From Gonium pectorale (lineage: Eukaryota; Chlorophyta; Chlorophyceae; Chlamydomonadales; Volvocaceae): 64,000 nt of DNA. The stretch is taken from the NCBI GenBank assembly GCA_001584585.1, contig LSYV01000073.1:299458-363457 (forward strand), read 5' to 3'. The translations under genes and the position numbers were made by a program. The notes below the pieces were generated by a model that saw only the letters and a list, made by a program, of their open reading frames with translations, ran no database searches and was not told the DNA's origin. The stretch's first letter is position 1; each line of letters starts with the position of its first letter. Of the stretch, positions 22,114 to 33,300 are shown piece by piece.

Positions 22114-23842
22114 AAGATTGCGCTACAAGCGGGTCGGGGGAGGGTGTAGAGTCAAGGTGCAAGCGGCTTTCTAGGCATGCCTAGGTCTGGCCAACGGCGG
22201 CATTACTGGGCTTGGGCTGTCTGTGTGGTTAACATAGGTGTATGTTCCGGCCTCCGAGTTGTCGTGCGTGATGCAACAAGTACTGAACTTAGCTTGATGC
22301 CCTGGCCGGCTAGCTGTAGATAAGTCGGTGTGGGAGTCAGTGTGATCCACAGCGGAATCGGAGTTGGTGTGGGAGGCGGTGTGATCCCAAGTAAGCGAGC
22401 CCAATCGTGCTAGCCAAAGTCCCTTCGATATCACCTGGTGCGTGGCAGGTGGTAAGTGATGTGGAGGGCACTGTGCGATGTTTACCTGGTTGGACCAGCA
22501 GTGCATCAATGCAGGCATAGGCGGCACCTGGGTGTGGTGCTAGGGGCTGAGCGGGACCTGCCTGGGCAGCTGCTAGTGTATGTGGGGGTTTAGCATCTTG
22601 CACACTTAGCCCGGTGCGGTCGACTAGGAGGGCGAATGGCTTTGACCCCCCACTCCATATCATCGGCTTCAGGGCCGCTGATTGCCACACTGCAAGTACT
22701 ACTCCAACTTATGGATTATAAAAACCGGTGCGACTCCGCAATTGGTAACGGAACGGAATATGGAGGTACAGCGGTACTATATCCCACAAACCCACGTATG
22801 CAGGTGCCGTACCAGCTCTTCCTATTCACTGCTGCGCATATATATGGATAGGTAACTGGGGCTATTGCAAGCAGTAAGCTACTCAACGACAGAACGACAG
22901 AACGCGAACACGAATAAAGCACGGCTTCAACTGTCACGTGAGTATACGCGTCTGTAAGTCTTAAGCTTCCAAGGCCCCAGAGCTTGGTAAGTGAACTTCG
23001 TTCAGCACTGTGGACTCGTGGAGTGCTCAACCGTGAAGGTGTCTAATGCAATGCTCAGCGCTGAGCCCCGTACCTGTCCTCAATCTTATCTTATCTTAGT
23101 GAAGCTGCTTCCAACAGACTGCTGGACTGCGCAGAGAGTTTGACTTACTTAACGCTGTCTGAAATGAGTCATGTTAACATCATTCTTAGGCACAGCACTG
23201 ACCCATGGGGCGGCCGGTATTTCTGATTCAAAATCGGGAGTACACGAGCTCAATAAAAAAAGCAGTTCAACATGTAGCCGTCAGTCATCACGGAGAGTTA
23301 CGTTCATGCCTGCTGCCAGTGCGCTGTGCTCTGTCCCCGATTACTATCTTCCTCTGCGCACTGTGCTCACTTGCAGGCACGTGGATACCATGTGACATAT
23401 CACCAGTCAGGGCGCCCTAGATGACATTCAGCTCGGTTCGGATTGCTCGCTCCAAGTGTGCTTTGGCTGCCTGGTCGTCGTTCTCTCATGTTTAGCCACG
23501 GCAGTGGTCCCCAATGTGGAGTATTGCACTGAGCGAGCAGTCTGAGTAAGATTCTAAGCAAGAGCCCTACTCCGGCCTGGGTCTGGAGTCTCACCACAGT
23601 GGTGCAACTCCAGGCGCGCACAGTGGAGTCAATTGCAGCGTGTTCAGTGGAGTCGTGCAAAATGTTAATTTGGAACTTCCAAAATGCGGTTTGTGGCGCA
23701 AGAGGAGGCAGGCTCCTCAGGTAGTGGTCAGTGAAGTCTTGGCCAGCTGTTTGTGTACATATATGTGCGGTACGGCATGATGGCAGTACGACGCGAGGCA
23801 GTGGTTCAGTCGCAGTGCTCGTTCTCCCGGCGTAGCTGACGC
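22114..23842. other. Intergenic region between gene 1 and the DIRS-like remnant
   Basis: No exon with splice signals, RNA gene or long supported ORF was recognised. It should contain the 3' UTR of gene 1, but no TGTAA-type polyadenylation signal is close to the stop; the first I noted is near 22953. Confidence 0.5.
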
Positions 23843-25968
23843 GTGGGACTGGGGAGCTCGAGCCGTGCGGTTAAGCAGCTATCGCTACCTTTGCGTTTTC
23901 TGGCTGGAGCTTCAGCTGTTGGACACAGTTGTTCGCACCTACATACCATTGCCGATTGTGACACAGAACTTACAGAAGTTGAGGCAGTGCCTCTGAATAA
24001 CGTGGAGTATGAGCAATATAAGGCCGGATACAAGCTCTACCTAAACGCTAACCAGAAGAGGACGGCCAATGTGGCCGCATCCCCGGCTGGTCGCACAAAC
24101 GCTGACAAGGCCGCTCACACGGCGGCCCGCTCTTAACGATATCCTGAGCTTGCAGGAGGTCGTGCAGCTTGAGCGCGACGATGAGCCGGAGGAGGTCAAG
24201 TTCTTCACCATGCTGGCGTCTCTTGACCCCAAGTTACGCGACCCCTTGATGAGCGGCAAGACTGCCGCTGGCAGTAGTTCGGCACTACACTGCAGCAGAA
24301 GTCCTTCGGCACTGGCGTGATCATAGACGCCAGCGGCGGTGGTGGTGCCGAAGCGGGCGGAGCGGTCACGTGCGTACTGTGCAGCCGCCAGGAGCACAGG
24401 TAGAGGATCTGCCCGCAGTTCACGTCGGCGGCCGGCACAGCGAGGTCTGCCCTTGCCGTGAAGGCACCTAAGGCCATGCAGGAGCTTCACAAGGGCGCCG
24501 CCGCTCAGTAGCAGCCGGCGGCGCCTCCTGTGCAAGGCGGTTCTGCAGCTCTGGCTGTGCTGGCTTGCGCGGCAGGCGCCATGTGTCCAGGGGTCCCCGC
24601 TAAACAGAGCGGTAAGTTCCTTACTTCCGCCGCGGGCGGCGGGTTTGGGAGTTGCAGTGCGGTTGGGGCACTGGTGGCCTTCCTGCCTCTCGGGTGACTG
24701 AGAGGCGTTTTGCGTTGTGTTGGCAGGCGGGGTAGCTTTGCGGCACACGACGGGCACTTCGCAGACGGATTGGCCTTCCTCTCGTCAATCTGGGACGGGG
24801 TTAAGCGGGTGGTGACCGCGGATCTCGACTTGGTGAGGGGCGAGTTCGCTGGCCCGGATGGCGCAGTTGTGTTCACGGACGCGAGCGAGGCTGGTTCCGC
24901 TGCGGCGCATGTGTGCTTGCAGCAGCGAGCACGCAACGGGGGGGGGGCAACAGCCAGCGGCAGCGGCCGGCTCGAGGAGCTCGCAGCGTAATGGGTCGAG
25001 CTAGCGGCCAGCGCTGTGAGAGCCGGCTCGACAAACACGTACGAGGATGGCCGCCGGCGCTACGCCCGGTTCGTTACAGAGGACGCCGGGCTTGATTTTG
25101 AGGCCGTCTGCGCAGTCGGAGACCTCAACCGGCAGCGGTTGTGCCTCTTGGTCGCCCACACCTACCGTACAGAAAGGTCTAGCCAGATCCACGGTGACAA
25201 GGACACTCAGCGCGCTAGCAGATTGGCAGCGGAGCCGAGGGCTGTCGTCGGAGGCGTACAGCAGCCGGGACCCGCAAGTGCGTTCAACACGAGCACAAGC
25301 CCTGTGGCAGCGTGCGTTGACCGGTGGCGCAGCGGCACGGCCGAAGGTGCCGCTGCCGCTGAGCTTCCTGCAGCTGCTGGTAGGTTGGCTGCGTGTGGCA
25401 GCGGAGGGGCGGCCGGAGGCCGCGGCAGAATGTGAGCAGGACGCCTGCGCGCTGGTGCTGGGTTTCTTCAGTTGCTGCGCCGCAGCGAGCTCGTCGGCTT
25501 GGACGTTGCTGACATTACGGCCGTGGATAGCGGAGGAATCCTCATCCGCGTCCTGAAGAGCAAGACTGACCAGACTGGCGCGGGGGTAACCGTGTGCCTA
25601 GCCGAGAGCACTAAGAGCGGCGTGCCGATTGTGCAACGGCACGTGGAGCGCCGGGTAAGGGACGCTGGAGGGTGCTCATGGTTCGTGTTTGGGAGGGGAG
25701 TTGCCGGCAATGGTCGCTGGGCTGTCGGGGTCGTGAGCGACCGCCTGCGCGTGCCTGGTTGCGAGAGATCATGGTGGTGAGGCCAGAGCTATGGGCTGAC
25801 CTAGGCCGCCTCTTCTCGCACAGCTTGCGGAAGGGCGGGGCCACGGCGGAAGCCAAGGCAGGGGTGAACGAGGAGGAAATCGAGGCGCGCGGGTGGAAGT
25901 CCGATGCGGTCAAACTGTACGTTAAGAGATCGATCCCCTTGCGTATGGCCATGGTGGGCCGCATGTGA
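23843..25968 (+). mobile_element. Decayed DIRS-like retroelement (RNase H remnant and tyrosine recombinase)
   Basis: An N-terminal Gag-like ORF (23843-24136) and a related segment to about 24270 are followed by an RNase H-like remnant with VVFTDASEAG (TDAS at 24875-24886). Next comes a tyrosine recombinase spread over at least three frames: GSTNTYEDGRRRY from about 25020, LSALADWQRSRGL near 25213, the first catalytic Arg in LRRSEL (25472-25490), HSLRKGG (HxxR, 25819-25839), and the Tyr in KLYVKR (TAC 25919-25921). It stops at 25968. Reverse transcriptase plus RNase H plus tyrosine recombinase is the DIRS combination; the reverse-transcriptase core is missing here. Frameshifts make it inactive. 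A Crypton origin is less likely because of the RNase H part. Confidence 0.68.
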
Positions 25969-26589
25969 TTGTCGTTGCAGAGGGGTAGAGGGGGTTGTGC
26001 TCCGCCGGCATTGTAGAGCAGGAAAGCTGGGCAGAGCGCTTGAGGCCGCTGGCCGGCATTGAGAGTTCGTGGGAGCGAGATAATGGTGCGCTCGATCCGG
26101 CGTGGTACCGGTAAGGATAGGCGGATATGTCCCCCTTTGCTAGGTGCATCCCCCAAGCGGGACTGGTTAACGGGGCGTGTCGGCCCAGGGGTATTGTAAC
26201 TGGAGTTGATGGGTTTACAGCATGTCGGACCGCAGCTGACTCAAACTCCGCTTTCCATAGGCCGGACTGACTCCTGGGAACGTGCCGCTGACTCCAGGGG
26301 ATACCCCCTGACCACTCCAGAGGGGCGAGTTCTGCTCCATCCACGGCCTGGCACAGCGAGTGCCTTAGCCACTGAGTCCCGCTCCACCACCGGAGTCTAC
26401 TCTCATGCAACCCTGTTCCACCGTCAGAATAGTCAGAACAGGGGCTCCACTGGGTATCTGGGGATCTGAGTAGTCCTGCACCGGCAATCAATGGGTGGGG
26501 CGCAAAGCTAAGCGCCGCCATCGCCCAGAGCCACTTAGTACCGCTCCACCAACAGTCGTACCACAAACTCTGGAACCACTCTGGCGAGC
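25969..26589. other. Non-coding flank of the DIRS-like element
   Basis: No gene recognised. The segment 25985-26045 carries a repeat whose inverted copy lies in an ABCG intron at about 28500-28560 (shared block TTTCCTGCTCTACAATGCC, one mismatch). It is probably part of the element's terminal region. Confidence 0.5.
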
Positions 26590-26999
26590 AATGGTGTTTT
26601 GGGCGGCGGGAGCGACGGTGAGAGTAGGCTGTGAGAGTGACCGTGGGTTGGGGCGGCGGGGGCAACGGTGCCTTGGAACAGCGGGGGCGACGGTGGGTCA
26701 GGAAGGCGGTAGCGACAGTGGGTGGGTGGGAGTGACGGTGGCGGCAGTGGGTGGGGACGGCGGGGGCGACGGTGGGTCAGGAGGGCGGTAGCGACAGTGG
26801 GTGGATGGGAGTTACGGTGGCGACAGTGGGTGGGGACGGCGGGGGCGACGGTGTGTAGGAGCGACAGTGGTGACGGTGGGTGGGGGACGGCGAGGGCCAA
26901 TGGGTGGGGGAGGCGGGGGCGACGGTGGGTGGGGGTGGCGGGGATGATAGTGGGTGGGGGCGGCGGGGGCGAGAGTAGCGGGGCGAGGGGGTGGGGAGA
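26590..26999. repeat. GC-rich minisatellite upstream of the ABCG gene
   Basis: Degenerate tandem units built on GGGCGGCGGGGGCGACGGTG and GGGTGGGTGGGAGTGACGGT. The many long ORFs reported across it are Gly/Val/Ser-rich or Pro/His-rich translations of the repeat and should not be annotated. It ends about 180 bp before the proposed ABCG start, so it may affect that promoter. Confidence 0.8.
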
Positions 27000-27176
27000 G
27001 CGTGTCGTACTGCTGGGCGTCGACGCGAACAACTATGACGACGCAAATAATGACGTCGCGAACAATATTGCAATCACGATTATACTCTTACTGTCCATGG
27101 TATTTGGGACGACTTTTGCTTGCCATCCAAGCAACAACGTGCGACACGTGTCTTTCCATCTTTCCGATCCGTTCTT

Positions 27177-27350
27177 ATGGTTCATGTGATTTCATCGGCT
27201 TCTTTATACATTTTGGTATTTTCGGCTTTAGAGCCGACTCTCGCAGGCTTCCGGAGTTCCGTTTCGGAGACCGATGGCAAGACGTCGACTGCTAGTATCA
27301 GCCATGTTTATGGTCAGGACGATTTCGTTCTTGTATGCCTCAACTTCCTG
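27177..27350 (+). CDS. Proposed first exon of the ABCG gene (signal peptide)
   Basis: An ATG at 27177 opens a 58-codon phase-0 exon. The N-terminus MVHVISSASLYILVFSAL is followed by EPTLAG, which looks like a signal peptide with cleavage after TLA. It ends at a CTG|GTGACG donor. The next recognised exon (28200) is also phase 0, so the join is legal, but an additional exon could lie between. ABCG24/28 proteins of plants likewise begin with a signal peptide. Confidence 0.45.
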
Positions 27351-30300
27351 GTGACGGGGACGCACGCCTCGCGCAGGCTGTGGTGCTGTCGATGCTTGTG
27401 GGCTCTTCTGCTTGTCTTAATCACCAAGAATGCGGATCCCCTCTAAGGTTCGCAGTTTGAATGGCAGCTAGGGTGGCCTTTTGCGGATGCTGGGCGCAAG
27501 GAAGGGGTGGTGGGCAGAAGGGATGCTGCTGACTATTCCTGTCCTCTCCCTTCTGGAATCGGTACTGTCGATTCCTGACGAGGCTTCCTGTGGGCGTCCG
27601 CGTGCGCGTTCGTGTGCGCGCCAAAAATGCCACTCCCCTGTGTTACCCGTGCCCTTTGCCCCCACCTGCTACACTCCTCTTTCCAACCCATCCACGCTCA
27701 CTTTCCGCATCTCCGCATTTTTCGCCCCATAGGGCCTCCTTCTATAATTGTGCTCCTCGGCCCTCACGTCGGGATGAAGCATCCCCCCACGCCCCCCCCC
27801 CCCACCCCACCCCCCCTGCACAGCCGCCCCTGCCCCCTGCCCCCGGCCCGCCCGCCCCCGCCCGCCGCCCCGGCCCCAGCAAGGGCGGCTGCCCATCAAC
27901 ACATGCATGTCGCAACCCCATCCATGGGCCCCACACCCCTTTTGCCAGGCTCCTTGCTCGTTGGTGCGCCTGCCTCGCCCTGCCAATCAAAAACATTAAC
28001 CACTTGTCCACTCATCAGTGCCCTTGACGCCTCGTAAGGCCACCTTACTGGCCCCTCACCCCGCCGCACCCGTCCCTCCGCATTCCTCACCCACCCGCAC
28101 ATCAACTACACAGCCCTATCTATCTGCTTCCCCACCGCACCTCATCCCTAGCCTCGTTATGCCATTGTCACTCATACATGCCACGATTTGCTATTGCAGG
28201 AAGCTGGCTTACCGGCAGCCACCAGATACGTCGTCCTGATGAAAGGTTCCATGCCACTTGCACGCAGGTTCTGCAGTACAGTGCCGTACGGCAGTGGGGA
28301 CAAGGTCTGCGATGCTTGCTGGAAGTGCTGCCTGCAGCCCTCCCGCTTTGACTTCCCAGCCACCAACAACACCTACAAGGAGCCGTTGTACGGCGGATGT
28401 ACAATAGCGTGAGTACAGCTACATGAGGCAGGGGCTTGCCTATCCCGATGTGACACATGTACGAATTCAGGCCGGTGATACGAAAGTTAAACATGTGATG
28501 GCTCAAGCGCTCTGCCTAGCATTCCTGCTCTACAATGCCAGCAGAACACGTCCCCTGCAGGGCAACGAAGCCCAATATCCGAAACAAGAAGGGTGGGCAG
28601 GTGGGGTCCGACTTTGCCCAAAACGTGATGCTACATTTCAGATGATGAGCGACCGCTTTCCATTGGCCTCCGCCCAGCACTTCTGGCTCACGTCATACTA
28701 CCGGCATGCCATATCACAGACACACGCACACGTGGCCCAAACTTCACTGGCCCAAACTTCACGTGCCCAAACTTTACTGGCCCAAACTTCACTGGCCCAA
28801 ACTTCACGTGGCCCAAACTTCGCCTGAGGAGCCTGCCGCACCACAAACTGCATCTTGGAAAATGACAAATATGAGCGCCTCACTCGTTGCCCCAACCCCT
28901 CGCGGCCCCTCCCTCGTGGCCACATCGTCATGCCTGACTGTGTACCCGGCGCCCCATCCCGGGAGCCCCCCCCCATCCGCATGCAACGTCAGCGCCCCAC
29001 GAGGCAATCTTAGGCTTACTCAGTAGCAAGTAGTTTAGTCTCCCAGAGCATGTAACGCGTTGCAACAGTAATCTCTAACAGCCGGCAATGTAGCCGGCCT
29101 CAGGTGGGGCTCTGGCGCCTCTTGGAAATAAAGGAACACCAGCAAACGAACAGCTCATCCAGCTCGAGGGAATTACACAGGCATGGCACCTTTCGCCGGC
29201 ATGCGTGGGGACTTGCACCCTTCATTCTTTGATTTGGGGGCTGGTGCGGTCCGTTGCCAGCGGGGCACTGGGCTGTGCTCGTCCAGTGTCCCCACCCAAG
29301 ATTGAGCGGTGCCTGACTGCTACTACTCCAGTTTGCACGTACGTACGTGTGGGCCCCATCCGTCCTCAACCCTCTCTTTGCGACTGCAGGTGCGAATGCA
29401 ACCACGATGCGGACTGCAGCTACAGCAGCCCGTGTGGTCCCGGCATGTTTTGCAAGCTGACGACCGACAGTGTGCAGTCGTACGCACGGCCCGTATGCAA
29501 GGTAGGTATGTGGAAGCGGGGGGGGGGGGGGGGGCGGGCCAGTGATGTGCATGCCAGGTAGGTGTGTGATAGATTCAGCAAGTCCTGAGCCTGCACTTGA
29601 ATGAAGGCTTTGTATGTATGCATACATATGTTGACGCTTGACCTTCTCACACTAGGCCCATCTGTGCCAAGACAGGCGGCCTCCATGCATGCATGTATGT
29701 GGTCCCTTGATCGTCGTTCGCAGCCCTGCACCGAGTGTGAGACGGATGCCGTGGCTCAGGACGAGCGAGGGGGGTGCTACGCCGACTGCCCAGCCGGCGC
29801 CACCAGTGCCTTGTTGGAGGGGCTGTCAGCGGCTCTTGATGGCACCTCCACCTCATCATACCCATCTGCGAGGAGAGCATCAGAGCTGGTGGAGGCGGCG
29901 GTGTACCTGTCCTTCCAGCTCAGGGACCTGCGCAACGGAACTGCTACCGGCACCACTCCTCCTGGCGATGTCACTGCGTCGGCAAGTTCAGGAAATGATT
30001 GGCCTTGAAATCATCGGGTTCCACAATGACTTTGTTTACATGATCACCTAAATAACAAAAACCTAAATAACAAAAACCTAAATAACAAAAACCTAAATAA
30101 CAAAAACATAATCACCTATCTAGGGGTGCATGCCCCGCCATCTATCCCGCCCCGCCATCTATCCCGCAAAGCTGCCCCGTGTTTGCGAGCCACATGGCAG
30201 CCTCTCAGTGGTGTTCTATTGCGTGGGCGCAGGAGCTGGAGGCGCTGCTGACCACCTCTTTCTTTTTCCATCGGCCCGTCAACTTCTCCTTTCCCTACAA

Positions 30301-33300
30301 CGCTTCCTACAACACGACTGCTGTACTGGAAGCATACAGAAACGCGTCAGGGCGGCCTCCCGGAAGCCCAGTACCATTGATGGTGCGCTATGAATGTGTG
30401 GGCGGCTCCTGTTTTATGTTAGGTGTTTTATGGGACGGTGCTTTGTGAACAGTGTCACACTACAGCCTAACATCCGGCCACACTACATGCCACCATCTGC
30501 CGGTCAGCATGTATGTGCATGGGTGTTTTGATGAACTGTAGTTGAAGCGACTAGCTGGTGTTGGCTGGATGCTCTCCTTACCTTCTGGTTTCTCTGCAGG
30601 CCATCGTGACGGCCCTCTCTGGAGGCATCCGGTCCGTGGTCTGCCCCACCATTGATGCAAGTCTGGGTGGTGAAGCCATGCCGCTCCTGGCGCCGCCCGG
30701 CTGCCCCTGCAACTACACGGTCAATGCTGCCTTCAACCGCTGCCCCGCCGGCTACATCTGCTCGCGCCAAGCGGCCAGGAGTGTCCCCAACGACTACTAC
30801 TTTGAGCCCTCCTGGGAGCAGATGCAGGCCGCCTGCGTGCCGTGCGTACAGGGCCAGGACTGTCCAGCTGGGAGCCTGGGCGAGGTACAAAGTCACACTT
30901 ATGCGTCCCCAATGACATGTTCCCATACATGCTTGTGCAATGAAAGCGCACTTACTTTAAGTCCAATATGTTGAGTCCATGTGCCCCCTTCTTGGCGACA
31001 TGACCCAATAAAACTCTTGCTTCTGCCATGTGCTCTACTACTGGTGCTGCCCGCTGCAGATCGAGGCGGAGGATACATACGACTGCCCCGCTGGTCGGTA
31101 CTGCCCCAACCCTGCCGAGCAGTACATATGCCCCACCGGGACCTTTTGCCCACCTCGGTCAGCCTGGCCCGCCAGCTGCACAGCCGGCGAGTAAGTGGGG
31201 GGTTTGCTGGCTTGGCGTGAACTGGGATATCACTAAGCGGCGGAGCACTTGGTGTGAGTATTTGTTTGTGCGCCCGGCCCCTGGGTGCCCGCCCGTGCAT
31301 ATATATGAAGACGATAAGAGGGAAAGCTACACCGACTTCAAGTAGTATTGCAGCTGGGAACTGCAGCACAGCGCGCACAGCAGCTCTTCTATTTGGAGTG
31401 TCGTCTTGCAGCAACGGTTGCTAGCAGTGAAAGTGCCATGTAGCTAATCATCGCATCCTTTACAACGTCGAAGTCCAGATTTGCCTCCGATCCCACTTTA
31501 TCCCCCCAATGCAAGGATACCTGCTCGTTCAGCGAACACCTCGTGGGTCAAGGTAGGTGCTTTTTGGGGTCGGGCGGGGAGGGAGGGAGATGCTGAACTA
31601 GGTGTCACAGAGTGTGTCCACCTTGTTGTGGGTGGGTGCTCCAATCGCATCTGTTCTCCCTTCACCCGCCCATCCACACAGCCATGCGCGGCCACGGTCT
31701 TCAGTGCTACAATGCCACGGGGCATATCAACCCTCAACACCCAGTCCTGCGCATGAGCACATGTATGAGCGTGTCGCACATGCTAGGTGCAATCACAGCT
31801 GTACTGCAAACCGGATCTCCCATACATCCAATCCATGTACCGGCTCAAAGCTCACCCCTCTGCAGGCAGGGGAACCGACAACCCCCAATCGTTGTGCACA
31901 AAACCTACAAGGCGCAAACGAACCCCGCCTCTCCGCAGGGGAACCCGTGGGCGGGCGGGGCGCCAGCCCTAACATAGCATCTGCTCACAATCAATACCCC
32001 GCCCCACGGCACTTCACCCCGCTGCAGCCAATGCCGGGCGACACGTTCAAGGAGCTCTGGGCAAAGGGAAGCGCCATCAAGGGCAACTACTGTCCGCCGA
32101 ATTCGTCAATCTCCTATGAGACATGTCCGTAAGTTCCTATGTGATACAGCTCGGTGCAGCACACTGTCATACAGTGCGGTTGGCGGTCAAAGCAGCATGG
32201 GAGTCCGTTGAACTAAATGTTTTTGCCTAAACCCTCCTTTGAATTTGAATTCTACAGGGGAGGCTTCTTCTGCCCCAATGCATCTAGCAAGCTTTCCTGC
32301 CACGAAGGGTTCTACTGCAAGCCGCAGTCCACCCATGAAACGGCTTGCCCCTGGTGAGTGTGAGTGTGCGCCGGGTTGCAGTTTGCTGGCCATGCGTGTA
32401 CTGGCCGGCCAGTCCGGTTGTGTATTCTGCTTCTTGTGGTTTGATTGTGAGTGAACGACAGACTTGACTAGCACGCGAGCTGATTACCGGTGCCAAATGA
32501 CAGCTGAAAGCTATGCAAACACAGCAAAATAAGGCTACAGTAGTAGCACCGGTGTGGCATGTCGGAAAAGACTGGCCTCTTATATATCCCCCGCCGCCCA
32601 TTGCTTTGTAGGCTGGTGAGATGCCCGGCTCTCTCAGAGGCCCCCGATGGTCGCCCCCGTGCTGGCTTTATCTTTGGCTGCATCCTACTTGGCACCATCA
32701 TGTCAGTGGTGGCGGCGAACTCCTGCTTCTTGTTGCATACAGACACGACACGGATGATGTATCTGGTGGATTGGATGCAGCGCGAGATGAGCTTGAGGTT
32801 GGCGGGGCAATCTGCTGACTCTGCCATTCCCGCCAAGACGGGCGACAGAGCAGCGCTCAGTATGCCCTTTCAGTGCAACATCAAGTTTGAGAACTTACCG
32901 GGGCGCCCTCAGAGGGCTGTCGGCTTATCAAAACCCTTGCGGGCTGCAAAGCGCAAGGACCCAGGGTGCATAACGATCAGTGGCGCTTTCAAGGCAGGCA
33001 ACCTTAATGTTATCATGGTGAGTGCCCACGAGGGCCATGTATGGCGTTTTGTGGTGGATCAACAACAACACCTATCTTTTCGATGATGTATTAGATCCAT
33101 AATGGATCTTGGCATGATTGCACGTCAAGGTCACAACGGTAGCTGACGTGGCACGCAGGGTCCCTCTGGCTGCGGCAAGAGCACCCTTATCAAGGTCCTT
33201 TCGGGGCGGTTGCTTCCAGCCGAGAGCACACGTGTAGAAGATGCGTGGCGTGGAGAGGTGGACGACCCAGAAGAGGGGGGCCCTGGGCCTTCATCCGCGG

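Noticed and set aside
23171..23395. Short ORFs between gene 1 and the DIRS-like element
   Set aside because: No homology, no splice partners and no conserved composition.
26535..27032. Long Gly/Val/Ser-rich or Pro/His-rich ORFs on both strands over the minisatellite
   Set aside because: They are translations of a GC-rich tandem repeat, open in several frames at once, with no domain or splice context.
27590..28037. Pro-rich ORFs upstream of the first Cys-rich ABCG exon
   Set aside because: C-rich low-complexity sequence open in two frames. It is treated as the first intron of the ABCG gene.
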